Source: an uncultured Woeseiaceae bacterium (GTDB lineage: Bacteria > Pseudomonadota > Gammaproteobacteria > Steroidobacterales > Woeseiaceae). Taken from it: a stretch of 64,000 nucleotides of DNA. The stretch is from positions 1-64,000 of the forward strand of contig CAJQPL010000010.1 of the NCBI GenBank assembly GCA_905480215.1, given 5' to 3'. Below are positions 39,204-49,707 of this stretch, piece after piece. Each line of letters starts with the position of its first letter. Position 1 is the first letter of the stretch. A program made the translations under genes and the position numbers. Under the pieces are notes generated by a model. That model ran no database searches, had not been told where the DNA came from, and worked only from the letters and a program-made list of their open reading frames with translations.

Positions 39204-41018
39204 CTAAGTGCCGGATTCGGCTACAAGCCGCGGCGTTTCTTTGGGCAATTCGTCTTTTGCATACGGAATTTTGATGGTGGACTTTTGCATGTCCCAGGCC
39301 CCGGTTGGGCAGCGTTCGGCACACAAACTGCAGTGCACACACAGGTCTTCATCTTTCACCATCACGCGACCGGTTTGCGGTAATTCAGCCGAAACATACA
39401 AATCCTGCTCATGATTCTCGGCCGGCGCGCTCAAGCGTGTACGTAAATCATCCTCATCGCCGTTGCTCGTCATCGTCAGGCAATTGACCGGGCATATATC
39501 AATGCACGCGTCGCACTCGATACAAAGATCCGCAGTGAACACAGTTTGAATATCGCAGTTCAGACAGCGCTCGACTTCCTCCACCGCCTGTTCCGCGGTA
39601 AAGCCAAGCTCCACTTCGATATTTATCTGCTTGAATCGCTCTTTAAGGTCGACATGCGGCATTAGTCGGCGTGACGCCGCGTCGTAGTCATTCGAGAAGC
39701 TCCATTCGTGCATGCCCATCTTCTGACTTGCCAGGTTGAGGCCATCCGGCAAACGATCTTCGATATTCTCACCCTGGCAATAACGGTGAATAGAAATCGC
39801 TGCCTGGTGACCGTGCTCAACGGCCCAAATAATATTTTTCGGTCCAAACGCCGAATCACCGCCAAAGAATACGCCGTCGCGGCCGCACATCATTGTGGTT
39901 TCGTTAACGATCGGGCAATCCCATTCGTCGAATTCTATGCCTATATCACGCTCAACCCATGGGAAAGCGTTATCCTGACCAATCGCCAGTACCACATCGT
40001 CGCAGGGAATAATTTTCTCGCCGACGACAGTGCCACGATCGATGCGGCCATTTTCGTCGATGTTGTATTCCATCATTTCGAACGTCATTCCGACCAAACG
40101 CCCGTTTTCGATGACGAAATCTTTCGGCGAGTGATTGATAAGAATCTCTACGTTCTCTTCTTCCGCATCCTCAAGCTCCCAATCGGACGCTTTGAAGTAG
40201 CCGCGCGGTTTTCGCGCCATGACTTTTACATCATCAGCGCCTATGCGCAGTGATGTCCGGCAACAATCCATGGCGGTGTTACCGACGCCGATAATAAGGA
40301 CTCGTTTGCCAATGCTCTTGGTATGTTCGAACGCAACCGATTCCAGCCAGTCGATGCCAATATGTATGTTTTCGGAATCGTAACGACCGGGGATTTCCAG
40401 ATTTTTGCCGCGCGGCGCTCCGGTACCTACGAAAACCGCATCGAATTTTTCATCCAGCAAGCCTTTCAGACTATCGATCGGATGATTCAGCTTGAGATCC
40501 ACGTCCATATCGAGGATGTAACCGATCTCCTCGTCCAGAACTTTAGGCGGTAGCCGAAATTGCGGAATATTGGTTCGCATGAGTCCGCCGGTTGTTTGCA
40601 GCGCCTCAAATATCGTGACCTCGTAGCCAAGCGGTGCGAGGTCATTCGCAACCGTCAGCGATGCGCAACCCGCACCGATCAGGGCAACCTTCTTGCCGTT
40701 GCTAGTATCAGGTGCTTTCGGTAGCCGCGCAGTAATATCGTCACGATGATCTGCCGCAACTCGCTTCAGGCGACAGATAGCGACCGGCTTGTCTTCAACT
40801 CGCCCACGACGACAGGCAGGTTCGCATGGGCGATCGCAGACACGGCCTAAAATACCCGGAAAAACGTTGGATTTTCGGTTCTCCATGTAGGCATCGGAGA
40901 ACTCGCCCTGCGCGATCATACGGATGTAAGCAGGTACGTCGGTGTGAGCGGGACAGCCACGCTGACAATCGACGACTTTGTGAAAGTAATCAGGGTTGGA
41001 AGTATCTGTGGGCTTCAT
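39204..41018 (-). CDS. FAD-dependent oxidoreductase with C-terminal 2x[4Fe-4S] domain (GltD/NfnB-like)
   Basis: CDRPCEPACRRG, GAGCASLTVANDLAPLGYEVTIFE, CIECDACIDICPVNCL, CVHCSLCAERCPTGAW. Confidence 0.92.
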   Translation of the reverse strand: MKPTDTSNPDYFHKVVDCQRGCPAHTDVPAYIRMIAQGEFSDAYMENRKSNVFPGILGRVCDRPCEPACRRGRVEDKPVAICRLKRVAADHRDDITARLPKAPDTSNGKKVALIGAGCASLTVANDLAPLGYEVTIFEALQTTGGLMRTNIPQFRLPPKVLDEEIGYILDMDVDLKLNHPIDSLKGLLDEKFDAVFVGTGAPRGKNLEIPGRYDSENIHIGIDWLESVAFEHTKSIGKRVLIIGVGNTAMDCCRTSLRIGADDVKVMARKPRGYFKASDWELEDAEEENVEILINHSPKDFVIENGRLVGMTFEMMEYNIDENGRIDRGTVVGEKIIPCDDVVLAIGQDNAFPWVERDIGIEFDEWDCPIVNETTMMCGRDGVFFGGDSAFGPKNIIWAVEHGHQAAISIHRYCQGENIEDRLPDGLNLASQKMGMHEWSFSNDYDAASRRLMPHVDLKERFKQINIEVELGFTAEQAVEEVERCLNCDIQTVFTADLCIECDACIDICPVNCLTMTSNGDEDDLRTRLSAPAENHEQDLYVSAELPQTGRVMVKDEDLCVHCSLCAERCPTGAWDMQKSTIKIPYAKDELPKETPRLVAESGT

Positions 41019-41101
41019 TCGGTCGGTTACGCCAAGACTTTCGCTCTTGATTTTGGGCTAGCATAGCGGGATCGCAGGGAAAGTAAACAATTTCCGAAAA
41101 T

Positions 41102-42442
41102 CTAACGCGCCCGCTGAAATTCCAGCTTCTGGCCGGCAACGATTCCACTAAGATTTCCATCGCTATAGACGACATCACCATTTACGACAGTGGTATCGAT
41201 TGTCGACGAAAATTGATGCCCTTCGAAAGGCGACCACTGGCATTTGCTGAGCAGATTCGCCTTTTCGACACGATAGGCTCTGGCGGGATCGACAACCACG
41301 AGATCCGCGTACCACCCTTCGCGGACGTAGCCGCGATCCTTGACTCCGAAGATGTCCGCCGGCGCATGACACGCACGATCGACCAGCAGCTCAACACTGA
41401 TCTGGCCGTCAGCCACCAGGTCAAATAGCGTTAACAAGGCATGTTGCACCAGCGGCAGCCCGGCAGGTGACTTAAAGTACTTTTCGGCCTTTTCCTGCGC
41501 GAGGTGCGGTGCGTGGTCTGTTGCGATGATATCGATACGCTGATCATTGAGCGCGGCGATTAGTGCCATGCGGTCTTCGGCTCGCTTAATGGCCGGATTG
41601 CACTTGATGGCCGCCCCCAGTTCCTCGTATCGAGATTCGTCAAACCATAAGTGGTGAACGCAGACTTCCGCCGTTATGCGCTTTTCGGAGCGATGTGCCG
41701 TCGAAAACAAGCCCATCTCAATCTCCGTCGTCAAGTGCAGGACGTGCAGTAATGCGTCGTGTCGACTCGCAAGGCTCGTTGCCAGTGTGGAAGACGCGAG
41801 ACAGGCTTCTGCAGAACGGATCGCCGGATGCTCAGTGAGTGGAACGTCTTCACCGAATTTTTCGCGTGCCGCCGCTTCATTTGCCCAAATCATTGGCGAA
41901 TCTTCACAATGAGTGAGCACGATAATCGGGGCATGCTTGAATAAACGGTCCAGTGTTTGCGGATCATCCACCAACATATCGCCCGTTGACGCGCCCATAA
42001 ACGCTTTAATACCCGCCGCCTCACCAACCTGTAGCGCCTTTATCTCCTCAATGTTGCCGTTGGTGGCGCCAAAATGAAAACCATAATTAGCTGAGCAACG
42101 ACCTACAGCCATGTCGTACTTGTCTTTTAATGCGGCTCGCGTCGTGGTTTGCGGATTAACGTTGGGCATATCCATGAAGCTCGTAATACCGCCCGCGGCG
42201 GCGGCGGCTGACTCGGTAGCCAGATCGCCCTTATGCGTCATACCCGGCTCGCGAAAATGCACCTGGTCATCGATCATGCCGGGCAATAGGTATTTGCCGG
42301 CTAAATCGATAACGGTCATATCGTCGCTAGCAGCGATAGAAGAAGCCACTTTTGCGATTCGTTCGCCATCGATCAACACATCGGCGTCGATAGTCTGGCC
42401 TTCATTTACGAGACGGGCGTTACTGAATAGCGTCTTGCTCAA
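41102..42442 (-). CDS. pyrC: Dihydroorotase (type I)
   Basis: LPGMIDDQVHFREPGMTHKGDLATES, ATDHAPHLAQEK. Confidence 0.88.
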   Translation of the reverse strand: MSKTLFSNARLVNEGQTIDADVLIDGERIAKVASSIAASDDMTVIDLAGKYLLPGMIDDQVHFREPGMTHKGDLATESAAAAAGGITSFMDMPNVNPQTTTRAALKDKYDMAVGRCSANYGFHFGATNGNIEEIKALQVGEAAGIKAFMGASTGDMLVDDPQTLDRLFKHAPIIVLTHCEDSPMIWANEAAAREKFGEDVPLTEHPAIRSAEACLASSTLATSLASRHDALLHVLHLTTEIEMGLFSTAHRSEKRITAEVCVHHLWFDESRYEELGAAIKCNPAIKRAEDRMALIAALNDQRIDIIATDHAPHLAQEKAEKYFKSPAGLPLVQHALLTLFDLVADGQISVELLVDRACHAPADIFGVKDRGYVREGWYADLVVVDPARAYRVEKANLLSKCQWSPFEGHQFSSTIDTTVVNGDVVYSDGNLSGIVAGQKLEFQRAR

Positions 42443-42544
42443 CGGATTATTCCCAGAGTATTGGATGACGCATTATGGAAGCCTCAATCGACGATTACCA
42501 TTGCTACCTTTGCGGGCGGCCGTCGGGTGTGCGATAACCGCGCT

Positions 42545-44062
42545 ATGGATGCTCAGAAATACCTGGATTTAATTCGCGATGCGGACGTCTATGACGTCGC
42601 GATCGAGTCTCCGCTTGAGCTGGCAAAAAACCTGTCGGCCAAAATTCAGAATACAGTGCTCCTGAAGCGCGAAGACCTGCAACCGGTGTTCTCCTTCAAG
42701 CTACGAGGTGCTTTCAATAAGATCTCCAAGTTGAGCGATGCTGAGCTCACCAACGGCATCATTTGCAGCTCGGCCGGCAATCATGCCCAGGGCGTGGCGC
42801 TGGCAGCGCAATCACGGGGTATTCGGGCAGTGGTCGTCATGCCGATTACGACGCCGAGTATCAAGGTGAATGCCGTTCGTGAACTGGGTGGTGAAATAAT
42901 TCTTAGCGGCGATGCTTATGACGACGCCTACGCCCATGCGCGCGAAATTGCGGACCAACAGGCGTTGACGTTTATTCACCCTTTTGATGATCCACTCGTT
43001 ATCGCCGGCCAAGGCACAATCGGACTTGAAATTCTCAAGCAGGCCGACGGCGACATAGACGCCATTTTTGTACCGATCGGCGGCGGCGGCCTGATTGCCG
43101 GCATCGCCTGCTGCATCAAACTGCAACGCCCCGATATCCGTATCATCGGCGTAGAGCCCGAAGATTCTGCGGCCATGCGCGATTCCCTGCTTGCTGGCGA
43201 GCCGGTTTCTCTCGACCACGTGGGTATATTCGCAGACGGCGTTGCCGTGCGCCGAGTAGGCGACGAAACATTCCGACTTTGCCAAATGTTTGTCGACGAA
43301 ATCGTCACAGTGGACACCGATCAATGTTGTGCGGCGATTCGCGATATTTTCGACGACACACGCTCAATTGTAGAACCCGCAGGTGGTCTGGCGGTTGCCG
43401 GTGCGAAAAAGTACGCAGCGGAGAATAATCTAAGCGGGCAAACGTTTGTCGCGATTAATTGCGGTGCCAACGTCAACTTCGACCGCTTGCGTCATATCGC
43501 AGAACGCGCGGCGGTAGGCGACCAGACTGAAATGCTGATCGCTGCCGAAATCCCGGAGAAGCCAGGAAGTTTCCGGCGTTTTTGCGAAGTCCTCGGGAGA
43601 CGCAGCATTACTGAGTTCAACTATCGCTACACCGATACAAAAAAAGCGCATATTTTCGTTGGCATACATTTATCGGACGGGCAAAGCGAAAGCAGAGCTT
43701 TACTCGAATCATTGACAGCCGCCAAATATCCGGTGGTCGATCTCAGTACAAACGAAATGGCGAAGCTGCACGTTCGGCATATGGTCGGTGGTCGGGCTGC
43801 GGAGATTCCTAATGAGCGTTTGTTTCGGTTTGAATTTCCGGAACGTCCGGGCGCGCTGCTGGATTTCCTGAATGCCATCGGCACCGACTGGAATATCAGT
43901 CTTTTCCACTATCGAAATCACGGTTCAGACTACGGTCGCGTACTGGCGGGAATTGACGTGCCCAATACGGAGACCGACAAACTCGAAGCCCATTTGGCTG
44001 AGCTCGGATACCCACACTGGGAAGAGAGCGATAACCCCGCCTACACGATGTTTCTATCTTAA
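42545..44062 (+). CDS. ilvA: Threonine ammonia-lyase, biosynthetic, with two ACT-like domains
   Basis: KREDLQPVFSFKLRGAFNKI, CSSAGNHAQGVA; C-terminal ACT-like repeats. Start taken at MDAQKYLDLIRDADVYDVA. Confidence 0.93.
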   Translation: MDAQKYLDLIRDADVYDVAIESPLELAKNLSAKIQNTVLLKREDLQPVFSFKLRGAFNKISKLSDAELTNGIICSSAGNHAQGVALAAQSRGIRAVVVMPITTPSIKVNAVRELGGEIILSGDAYDDAYAHAREIADQQALTFIHPFDDPLVIAGQGTIGLEILKQADGDIDAIFVPIGGGGLIAGIACCIKLQRPDIRIIGVEPEDSAAMRDSLLAGEPVSLDHVGIFADGVAVRRVGDETFRLCQMFVDEIVTVDTDQCCAAIRDIFDDTRSIVEPAGGLAVAGAKKYAAENNLSGQTFVAINCGANVNFDRLRHIAERAAVGDQTEMLIAAEIPEKPGSFRRFCEVLGRRSITEFNYRYTDTKKAHIFVGIHLSDGQSESRALLESLTAAKYPVVDLSTNEMAKLHVRHMVGGRAAEIPNERLFRFEFPERPGALLDFLNAIGTDWNISLFHYRNHGSDYGRVLAGIDVPNTETDKLEAHLAELGYPHWEESDNPAYTMFLS

Positions 44063-44177
44063 TTGAAAAGCCTGCTTAGCCAGCCTGATTTGCTAGTCGC
44101 GAAATGACGCGTCTCGTCGATCGAGTTTGCGTAACAAACCTTTATATCCCTTATATTGTTTGTCTCGTTCCCATTAG

Positions 44178-44203
44178 CGGTAGCGATTGCGACCGTTTTT
44201 TTT
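44178..44203 (+). terminator. Probable intrinsic terminator after ilvA
   Basis: CGGTAGCGATTGCGACCG imperfect hairpin followed by 8 T. Confidence 0.5.
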
Positions 44204-46298
44204 ACCACATATCGCGCATTCGCGCGGCGACATCGATTTGCCGATTGGAGCGCTGGCCAAACTGCGCGGCTGTCGATTCCGGCCGGCCCTCAAAACACTG
44301 TTCCATGGTATCCATAAGTGCATCAGTCATGAAACGGCTGCGCGCACCGTAGACATGCTTATCGCCATCTCGGCGTTGCTGAGTAACGTGATAGCGCAGC
44401 GGCGAAACCAGCGATAATGACTGTTTCGCTCGGGTCATCGCGACATACAGCAGACGACGCTCCTCCTCAATCATCTGCGGCTTGCCAGTCGCAAACTCGG
44501 ACGGGAAGTTGCCATCAGAAACATTGAGGACAAAAACCGATTCCCATTCCTGCCCTTTCGCCGAATGCACCGTCGACAAGATCAAGTAGTCTTCGTCTAG
44601 CAGCGGGTCACCGGCGAGATCGCCGGCTGCTGACGGCGGGTCGAGCGTCAGCTCAGTAAGGAATCGCTCGCGAGTCGGATAGCGACCTGATATTTGCTCG
44701 AGTTGTTCAAGATCGGCCTCGCGCGTATCCAGACCGTCGTACAGGCGTTCCAGATGCGGCTGATACCAGCGCCGCGCAGCACCTAGTTGAGACTGCCAGC
44801 CATGTTCGTCTTCATCACCACTAAGCATTTCTAACAAGTCACAAAATGCCGGCCACTCCGCGCTGCACGCAGCCGGCGCCCGATATTCTCGCAGCGACGA
44901 AAACAAGTAGTCACCCACCGCCAACTGCTCAAAACATCGGGCAGCATTCGCTGGCCCCATGCCTGGTAGAAGTTTTAAAACCCTGAATGCAGCAATTTCA
45001 TTTTTCGGATTTTCTGTCCACTTGAGAACGGAAAGCAGATCTTTAACGTGCGCCGCTTCGAGAAACTTCAAGCCACCGTATTTAACGTATGGGATATTGC
45101 GTCGTACTAATTCCAACTCCAGACGATCGCTATGGTGAGAGCCGCGAAACAATACCGCCTGATCTTTAAGCGCCAGCCCCAGCTCCCTATTATCAAGAAT
45201 GGCCCCTACAACAAACTCCGCTTCCGCATCACCGTCTTCGACCGTAACGTAGCGAGGCTTGCCGCCTTTCAGAGTTTCCGAAAAGAGATTTTTGCGATAC
45301 TGCCGATCACTCTCCGCAATCAAGCAGTTAGCACTATCAAGAATCGCCTGGCATGAGCGGTAATTTTGCTCCAGCGTGATGACTTTTGCGGACGGCATAT
45401 ACTGATCCGGAAATCCGAGAATATTTTCGACTTCCGCGGCGCGAAACGAGTATATCGATTGCGCATCGTCACCAACCACGGTGACGCCCTTGCCGTCGGG
45501 TTTCAGCGCATTCAGGATTTGCGCCTGCGCAAGGTTGGTGTCCTGATACTCATCGATAAGAACATGGTCAAAAGATGAACCGATCAACTCTGCAAATTCT
45601 GTCTCCCGAACCAAGTGGCACCAGTACAACAGCAGGTCATCGTAATCGAGCGACTGTGTTTGTTGTTTGCGGATAACGTACTGTCGAAACAGCTCGGCAA
45701 GCTCGTCGCTCCAGTCAGCACACCACGGGTAGGTTTGGTCCAGAACTTCTGCCAGTGGTCGCTGCGTATTGACGCAACGCGAATAGATGGCGAGACAGGT
45801 ATCCTTTTTCGGAAATCGCCGTGCCGTTCGTGTCAACTTCTGCTCATGGCGAATAACATCCAGAATATCGGCAGCGTCACCACGATCGAGAACCGAAAAA
45901 CCCGCATCAAGACCGAGGTTGTGCGCAAAGCGTCGCAACAGACGGTTGGCAATCGAATGGAAAGTGCCTGACCACGGCAGTCCACCTGAAGGCAATGGCG
46001 TAAATGACAATTCCCTGGTCGCTGTTCGAACGATCGATTCAACTCGCCGCGTCATCTCCTGGGACGCACGACGCGTAAATGTCAGCAACAAGATTCGCTC
46101 TGGCGATACACCGGAAATCAGCAAATGCGCCACCCGATGGGCGAGCGTCATCGTTTTGCCGGTACCCGCACCGGCTATTACCAACAGCGGGCCGGCGGTA
46201 AATACTTCTTTCTCCGTCGACTCGCCGTACTCTGCCGCCATACGCTGCGCCGGATTGAGCATCGCCAAATGATCGAATTCCTGCTTCGCAGCCTGCAC
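44202..46298 (-). CDS. UvrD/Rep-family ATP-dependent helicase
   Basis: LLVIAGAGTGKTMTLAHRVAHL, LIDEYQDTN, VTVVGDDAQSIYSFR, VHSAKGQEWESVFV, LLYVAMTRAK. Confidence 0.95.
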   Translation of the reverse strand: MQAAKQEFDHLAMLNPAQRMAAEYGESTEKEVFTAGPLLVIAGAGTGKTMTLAHRVAHLLISGVSPERILLLTFTRRASQEMTRRVESIVRTATRELSFTPLPSGGLPWSGTFHSIANRLLRRFAHNLGLDAGFSVLDRGDAADILDVIRHEQKLTRTARRFPKKDTCLAIYSRCVNTQRPLAEVLDQTYPWCADWSDELAELFRQYVIRKQQTQSLDYDDLLLYWCHLVRETEFAELIGSSFDHVLIDEYQDTNLAQAQILNALKPDGKGVTVVGDDAQSIYSFRAAEVENILGFPDQYMPSAKVITLEQNYRSCQAILDSANCLIAESDRQYRKNLFSETLKGGKPRYVTVEDGDAEAEFVVGAILDNRELGLALKDQAVLFRGSHHSDRLELELVRRNIPYVKYGGLKFLEAAHVKDLLSVLKWTENPKNEIAAFRVLKLLPGMGPANAARCFEQLAVGDYLFSSLREYRAPAACSAEWPAFCDLLEMLSGDEDEHGWQSQLGAARRWYQPHLERLYDGLDTREADLEQLEQISGRYPTRERFLTELTLDPPSAAGDLAGDPLLDEDYLILSTVHSAKGQEWESVFVLNVSDGNFPSEFATGKPQMIEEERRLLYVAMTRAKQSLSLVSPLRYHVTQQRRDGDKHVYGARSRFMTDALMDTMEQCFEGRPESTAAQFGQRSNRQIDVAARMRDMW

Positions 46299-46345
46299 AA
46301 TGATTCCCTGTAAAAGACTGTATTTTTATACAGTACTGGATGTAT

Positions 46346-47230
46346 TTACAAGGTTTTTCTCAAGAAAGCCTCAATTGCCGCGGCAAGTTGCTGCGGTGCT
46401 TCAAAGTGCAGCATATGCCCGGATGCAGCGATTTCAATCGAACTCGAGTTGGGAAATTCTAGCTCCGCAATCCCGCCCGCCTGCTCAGCGAATGGACTCA
46501 ACTCGCCATGCACCAACAGGACAGGCGCGCTGATCGCCCGCCAACAAGCCTCCGCTTCCGCGAGCCGATAAAGCACAGGATTGGGCAGCTTGTGTGCTGC
46601 ATCAGCCCGTAAGTGAACCGAGCCGTCGTCGCGCTCACTGCCCCACTCTCGAGCCACGAACTCGGCCATTGCCGGACTAATACTGGGACTTCTTTTTGCG
46701 ACTCGGACGGCAAGACTCGTGTAGCTCGAGTAGTGCGTGAAAACGGGCCGCTTCCTGCCGCTCTCCAGCCACTGTCGATAACGAGCCGGCGCATCGGATG
46801 GCGATGAGTCTGATAGTCCAAAGCCCTCAATATTGACAAAGGCATTGATCCGCTCGGGCATTGCACCCGCGTATAGAGAAGCAATATTTCCACCCATACT
46901 GTGCCCGATTATCGGCACGGCAGCATCTGGCGAGAAGTGTTCCAATAATTCATGCAGATCAGCAATGTAATCGGGAAACCAGTAGCCCTCTGCCGCATGC
47001 GTAGTGCGCCCAAAGCCCCGCCAGTCCGGAGCGATGACATGCCAATCCTCCTTAAGCTCATCGATAACGAACTGAAAAGTCGAACCCGTGTCGGCCCAGC
47101 CATGCAAGTAGATCAAAAGTGGTGCGTCTTCATCGCCCCACTCACAAATCGAGTAGTCGATACCGCGAATTGCTAAGACTTTTCTTCGAATTGGGGTTCT
47201 GGCTTCGTAGGGAGCGATTTCGTTCATCAT
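46346..47230 (-). CDS. Alpha/beta hydrolase
   Basis: LIYLHGWADTGSTF, IGHSMGGNIASL, ASGHMLHFEAP. Confidence 0.9.
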   Translation of the reverse strand: MMNEIAPYEARTPIRRKVLAIRGIDYSICEWGDEDAPLLIYLHGWADTGSTFQFVIDELKEDWHVIAPDWRGFGRTTHAAEGYWFPDYIADLHELLEHFSPDAAVPIIGHSMGGNIASLYAGAMPERINAFVNIEGFGLSDSSPSDAPARYRQWLESGRKRPVFTHYSSYTSLAVRVAKRSPSISPAMAEFVAREWGSERDDGSVHLRADAAHKLPNPVLYRLAEAEACWRAISAPVLLVHGELSPFAEQAGGIAELEFPNSSSIEIAASGHMLHFEAPQQLAAAIEAFLRKTL

Positions 47231-47337
47231 TCAAATAATTACGCCGTCATGCGGCACTCATTACTATGTTACGTCAGGTCGTGTATAAACAGAATGAATC
47301 GTTCACTGACAAAAAACCACCGCAAAGTAAAGACAGC

Positions 47338-49698
47338 ATGACAGGCGATATCTTACTGGTTCTGGGCATATTGGTTATTTCACTAATACTCTTTATTAGT
47401 GAAATCGTGCGCATGGACGTGGTCGCATTGATGGTGCTGGGCTCTCTGTTTATCGCCGGGCAAATCGACGCGAACCAAGCCTTCGCTGGCTTCAGCAACA
47501 GCGCCGTTATAACCGTCTGGGCTATGTTTATTCTCAGCGAAGGCCTCACTCGAACGGGCATTGCGGACATTATCGGTCGTCAGGTGATGCGTGTCGGTGG
47601 CAATACTGAGGTCACATTGATTTTCGTCATTATGGTTACTGGCGCAGTGCTGTCGGCATTCATGAATAATATTGGTGTCGCCGCGTTGATGTTGCCAGTG
47701 GTCGTTGAGGTCGCGCGACGGACCGGGGTGGCGGCCTCACGCCTCTTGATGCCACTCGCCTATTCCACTTTGCTCGGCGGCCTCATGACGCTGATTGGCA
47801 CACCGCCCAATCTATTGATCAGCGAGTCACTGGTACTTGGCGGTTACGAGCCGTTCGCAATGTTTGATTTCCTACCCTTGGGTGGCGCGGTCATGGTGAT
47901 TGGGGTGTTGTTCGTCGTATTGGGCGGTCGCTTTTTGCTGCCCAAAATTGTCGCCAAGCGCGGCAAGCATGTCAGTCAGCGTAGCTTGCGATCGCGTTAT
48001 AAGCTGCAGGAACGCACCTTCATGCTGCACGTTCCGGCAAGTTCGGTTCTGGTTGGCAAAACGCTGGCGGATTCACGCATCGGAGTATCGACGGGCCTGA
48101 TCACTCTGTCGTTGTTGCGCAATGGTCGCACCGAGACGCTTCCCGGCCGGCAAACGGTGATTCGTGGTGGTGATGGCCTGCTGGTTCAGGGCCGACTCGA
48201 ACAATTCCGCGAGCTCCAGCGTTGGAGCGATCTGATTATCGAGCGCGAGGCGCCGGTACTCAAATCCATGGTTGCTTCGAAAGTTTCCTACGCCTCGGTA
48301 GTCATAACCGAAGGCTCGCCGGTGGTCTCCGAGTTAATTCGTCACGCGGCGTTTCGCACTCGCTTTGAAGTCGCCGTCGTCGGCGTATTGCGTAAAGGGC
48401 AGTATCGGTTGACGAATCTCGCCTATGTACCGCTACGAGCTGGTGACCGGGTTTTGGTACAAGGCGAACTTGAGGTAATCCAGGGAATTAACAAGTATCC
48501 GGATTTTGAGCAGATCGAAATATTCACGCCGCAGCAATTGCAGGAAGCCTATAAAACAGACGAGCGAATGTTCGTCGTACGCCTGCCGAAGCACAGTGAT
48601 CTTGCAGATGAAACTTTGAAAAAGAGCCGGCTGGCCGATGTCTTCGATTTTCGTGTTCTCGCAATATTTCGCGCCGGTGAGCTCAAGATCATGCCACGTG
48701 GTGATGAGGTCCTGGTGGGCGGCGACCTGCTGCTAATCGAAGGCCAGCAAAGTGATCTCGATGTATTACGCGGTATGCAGGAGCTTGAGATCGATACTAA
48801 AGTGCCCGGCAACCTCGGGTCACTTGAGTCCGAGCGGCTAACATTGATGGATGCCACACTTGATCCTCGTTCATCGCTCGCCGGTCGATCCGTGGGCGCG
48901 CTAAATTTTCGCGAACGCTACGGTATCGAGTTGGCCGGTATTTGGCGTGAGGGCGAAACCATTGGTTCGGATCTTGCTGAAGAGCGCCTGCAAATTGGCG
49001 ACGCACTGCTGCTGCTTGGACCAAGGGACCGTCTACAGTTGTTGTCGTCAGATTCCGACTTCCTGATGCTTACACCGCTTGGCCAGGACCCTCCGGATAC
49101 TCGTCGAGCGCCGTTGGCTGCACTGATTATGGCATCTGTTGTCGGTTGCGTAATGATGGGTTGGGCACCCATCTCGATTGCCGCCGTCATTGGCGGCACA
49201 GTGATGGTGCTGACTCGCTGTCTGAACATGGAACAGGCGTACAGGGCTATCGACTGGCGCGCCATATTTCTGATCGCCGGTATGTTGCCATTAGGCACTG
49301 CCATGCAGGACAGCGGCGCTGCGACATTTCTCGCTACCAAGGTTATGGAACTATTAGGAGATGCAGGGCCATGGCCAGTGATCATGGGTTTGTATATTTT
49401 GACGGCGATGGCCACGATGATTATTCCGACGGCAGCACTCGTTGTACTGATGTCGCCGATTGTTCTGTCAGCTATGTCCGACATGGGATTGCGGCCGGAA
49501 ACAGCGATGATGGCTGTCGCAGTCGCCGCATCTGCAAGTTTCACGAGCCCAATCTCACACCCCGCCAACATCCTGGTCATGGGCCCCGGCGGCTACCGTT
49601 TTGTCGACTACCTGAAAGTTGGCGTTCCACTAACTATTGTTGTATTTATAACGGCAATGATCCTCATGCCTATCCTGTGGCCCTTAGAGGCACTGTAG
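47338..49698 (+). CDS. SLC13-type permease with RCK/TrkA-C domains
   Basis: N- and C-terminal TM halves (LIGTPPNLLISESL; SFTSPISHPANILVMGPGG) around multiple TrkA-C-like segments. Confidence 0.88.
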   Translation: MTGDILLVLGILVISLILFISEIVRMDVVALMVLGSLFIAGQIDANQAFAGFSNSAVITVWAMFILSEGLTRTGIADIIGRQVMRVGGNTEVTLIFVIMVTGAVLSAFMNNIGVAALMLPVVVEVARRTGVAASRLLMPLAYSTLLGGLMTLIGTPPNLLISESLVLGGYEPFAMFDFLPLGGAVMVIGVLFVVLGGRFLLPKIVAKRGKHVSQRSLRSRYKLQERTFMLHVPASSVLVGKTLADSRIGVSTGLITLSLLRNGRTETLPGRQTVIRGGDGLLVQGRLEQFRELQRWSDLIIEREAPVLKSMVASKVSYASVVITEGSPVVSELIRHAAFRTRFEVAVVGVLRKGQYRLTNLAYVPLRAGDRVLVQGELEVIQGINKYPDFEQIEIFTPQQLQEAYKTDERMFVVRLPKHSDLADETLKKSRLADVFDFRVLAIFRAGELKIMPRGDEVLVGGDLLLIEGQQSDLDVLRGMQELEIDTKVPGNLGSLESERLTLMDATLDPRSSLAGRSVGALNFRERYGIELAGIWREGETIGSDLAEERLQIGDALLLLGPRDRLQLLSSDSDFLMLTPLGQDPPDTRRAPLAALIMASVVGCVMMGWAPISIAAVIGGTVMVLTRCLNMEQAYRAIDWRAIFLIAGMLPLGTAMQDSGAATFLATKVMELLGDAGPWPVIMGLYILTAMATMIIPTAALVVLMSPIVLSAMSDMGLRPETAMMAVAVAASASFTSPISHPANILVMGPGGYRFVDYLKVGVPLTIVVFITAMILMPILWPLEAL

Positions 49699-49707
49699 AG
49701 AACTAAG

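Noticed and set aside
24768-44062. Two threonine dehydratase genes as a recent duplication
   Set aside because: The proteins differ in length, domain content (no ACT vs two ACT-like) and sequence; they are distinct established families.
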